A stretch of 64,000 bases of DNA from Flavobacteriales bacterium (GTDB lineage: Bacteria; Bacteroidota; Bacteroidia; Flavobacteriales; UBA1820): contig QALN01000004.1 in assembly GCA_003150615.1 (NCBI GenBank), positions 62,001 through 126,000 of the forward strand, in the 5' to 3' direction. A program made the position numbers and the translations under genes. Below are positions 62,215 to 64,000 of the stretch, in pieces; position 1 is the stretch's first letter, and each line of letters starts with the position of its first letter. The notes below the pieces were generated by a model that worked only from the letters and a program-made list of their open reading frames with translations, was not told where the DNA came from and made no database searches.

Positions 62215-64000
62215 ATGAATAAAAATATATTGTCTTTAATATCAATACTGCTTTTCATTACTGTAAAAACGGCATCGGCACAGCCCGACCGCCCGCCTGA
62301 GATTGACAGCGTGCTTTAAAGTTATTTCATGAAATGCGCTTCCAAGAGCAAATCGTACGAAGTTATGGCGTTGGCCGATACTCTGTCCGATCTGGCAGGA
62401 AAACAGGACAACCGCCGCATGCAGGCTGCGGCACTGTCGTACAAGACGGACTATTATTACTACAAGGGCGACAAGGACAGCATGCTTTACTACATGAAGC
62501 AATGCCAGGATTTTTCCAGTCGGTACGGTCAGCTGACACATTATTACTTCGTGTGGACCAAACTTATATCCTATTACAGCAACCGCAAACAATTCAACCT
62601 GGCCCTGCACGAGATAAACAAGATGCTGGAGCAGGCGAAAAAGGATGGTTACAAGGAAGGCATATACAGAAGCTACATAGCCACGGCAAATATCTATTTT
62701 CTCCAGTACATGGCCAATATCGCCATACGGTATTATAAAATGGCGATAGAATACATGAAGGAAAACGACATAAAGGATTACAACATTCATGTGCTGTATA
62801 CCTCGCTCGCCAAAGCCCTGGTGAATGAAAAAAGGTATGACGAGGCACTGGACGTATTGCATGAGGCGGAAAAAAATCTGTCGAACAAGCGGTATCTGGC
62901 AAATATAAAACACGGGTATTTCAGCGTTTATCTCGATATGGGCGAAACGGAAAAGGCCCGCAAATACCTCGACCGTATAATAAGCATGGATGAAGGGGAT
63001 GTTGCCCTTAAAAAAACGGAAATTCTCAATGCCGAAAAAGCGTATGCGAATGCCACAGGCGATTGGAAGAAAGTGATAGAGCTGTCCGATGAACTGGTTC
63101 CGATATACAGGAATGCCGGCATCGACTCCAGCGTAACCATACAGGATCTGAGGATTAAAGCCAAGGCATATTTCAACCTTGGGGATACGCTTAAAGGAGT
63201 AAAATGCCTCCAGGATTTCATATCGCGGTATATAAAGAATACCGAAGCGGAAACCAAATCCAAACTCAACGAATTTTCGGTTATGCTCGAGGTGGATAAA
63301 CTATCCGCCGAGAAAAAAGAACTCGAAATAAATTCACAAAAAGAAAAGATAAGGTATAACAGGATGCTCATACTCGTTTTGTCATGTCTGCTTATACTCG
63401 GTCTGATATTCATATTGTTCGTTTCAAACCTGAACCGCAGGTTGACGAAATCTAACCGGACGATAGAAAAAAAGAACCATAAACTTCTCGTATCGCAGCA
63501 GGAGTTGGCCGCAGCCAAGGAAAAGGCGGAGAAGGCCAACGAAGTGAAAACGATGTTCCTCCAGAGCATAACGCACGAGATACGTACCCCGCTGAATGCA
63601 ATAGTCGGGTTCAGCGACCTTCTGGCGTCGCATATACAGGACAGCGACAAGGAAGCCAAGGAATATTCCGATATTATACATCAGAACAGCGACCTGCTGT
63701 TGGGTTTGATAGATAGCGTGCTGTATATCTCCGATTTGGAATTTTCCGATATCACGGGCGTAAAAGTGGAAATGGGTGTCGATATATGCTGCCTCGATTG
63801 CATAGAAAGGGTTCGTCCGTCCGTAAAGGAAGGCGTGGAAATAGTATTTACGGACAAATACGACGGAGGACTGGTTCTGAACGCTTATTTCGGGTATATA
63901 TCCGAGGTATTGGTAAGGCTTCTCGATAATGCCGCCAAATTTACCGATCAGGGCCGTATAGAGTTGTCGTACGATATGTCGCAGGACGACAAATTCATAG
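62215..64000 (+). pseudogene. TPR sensor histidine kinase with in-frame TAA (partial)
   Basis: The frame begins with a signal peptide (MNKNILSLISILLFITVKTASAQ) and reads PDRPPEIDSVL, then TAA at 62317-62319. It continues SYFMKCASKSKSYEVMALAD without further interruption to the right edge. The continuation has TPR helices (YYYYKGDKDSMLYYMKQC, KRYDEALDVLHEAEKNL), a membrane helix (LVLSCLLILGLIFILFV), a coiled coil, the H-box SITHEIRTPLN (His454) and an N-box LLDNAAKFTDQG. Sensor kinases of this build are common in Bacteroidota. Translation could restart at ATG 62329 but would lose the signal peptide. It may be a recent nonsense mutation or read through. The response regulator domain, if any, lies beyond the window. 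Confidence 0.75.

Overview
The window comes from a member of the Bacteroidota, most likely order Bacteroidales. The evidence is the repeated TAnnTTTG promoter element (best cases near 24.1, 38.2 and 62.2 kb, each with a TTTG box 19-21 nt upstream), weak Shine-Dalgarno sequences, and characteristic gene content: an S46 dipeptidyl-peptidase, a TonB-dependent receptor with a carboxypeptidase-like N-terminal domain, a sodium-pumping methylmalonyl-CoA decarboxylase and a TPR sensor kinase. Genus cannot be fixed from the sequence alone. Isoleucine codons are strikingly ATA-rich throughout. Apart from a two-gene phage remnant the region is core chromosome.

Layout. 0-13 kb, almost all minus strand: the rplM-rpsI-rpsB-tsf ribosomal operon, rseP, recO-plsC, a hotdog thioesterase, a TonB-dependent receptor under a TPP riboswitch, ribH, a membrane TPR protein, a carboxypeptidase-regulatory-domain protein and an S4 RNA-binding protein. 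13-19 kb: a probable decayed gene, then mmdB-mmdC-mmdD-mmdA-mce, with meaB divergent, which together form the methylmalonyl-CoA (propionate) branch. 18.9-20.25 kb: a Mu-like phage remnant. 20-29 kb: prmA-gpmI, an outer-membrane protein, an orphan gene with a strong promoter, and a DNA-alkylation-repair-like gene overlapping metH. 29-42 kb: FtsX-type permease, DPP11-type S46 peptidase, glnS, a phosphoethanolamine-transferase-like gene with an outer-membrane beta-barrel gene, menC-glycosyltransferase, a DUF2490 protein, a guanidinium-exporter-like SMR protein and pncB. 42-57 kb: OPT transporter, serB, der, the purM-prfA-CDF-pyrF-PPTase operon, cdaA, rimO, a Gfo/Idh oxidoreductase and era. 57-64 kb: a small membrane protein with a nitroreductase-like protein, an atypical response regulator, guaB, tdk-folB and a TPR histidine kinase that runs off the window.

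The most interesting non-gene signal is a family of short intergenic hairpin repeats at about 24.5, 30.5, 33.0, 35.0, 46.5, 53.9-54.1 and 57.5 kb. Their stems vary by compensatory changes (CAGGCATAGCCTG, CGGTCATAGACCG, CCGGGATCACCCGG, CCGACATCACTCGG). Two 69-bp copies, inverted and differing at one base, flank the S46 peptidase gene.

Two open frames carry single in-frame stop codons with family-like protein sequence continuing on the far side: a TAG in the phage nuclease-like domain, and a TAA right after the signal peptide of the sensor kinase, which still has a near-perfect promoter. The response regulator at 58.5 kb has lost the phosphoacceptor aspartate and the acidic pocket. No rRNA, tRNA, CRISPR array or complete insertion sequence was recognised.
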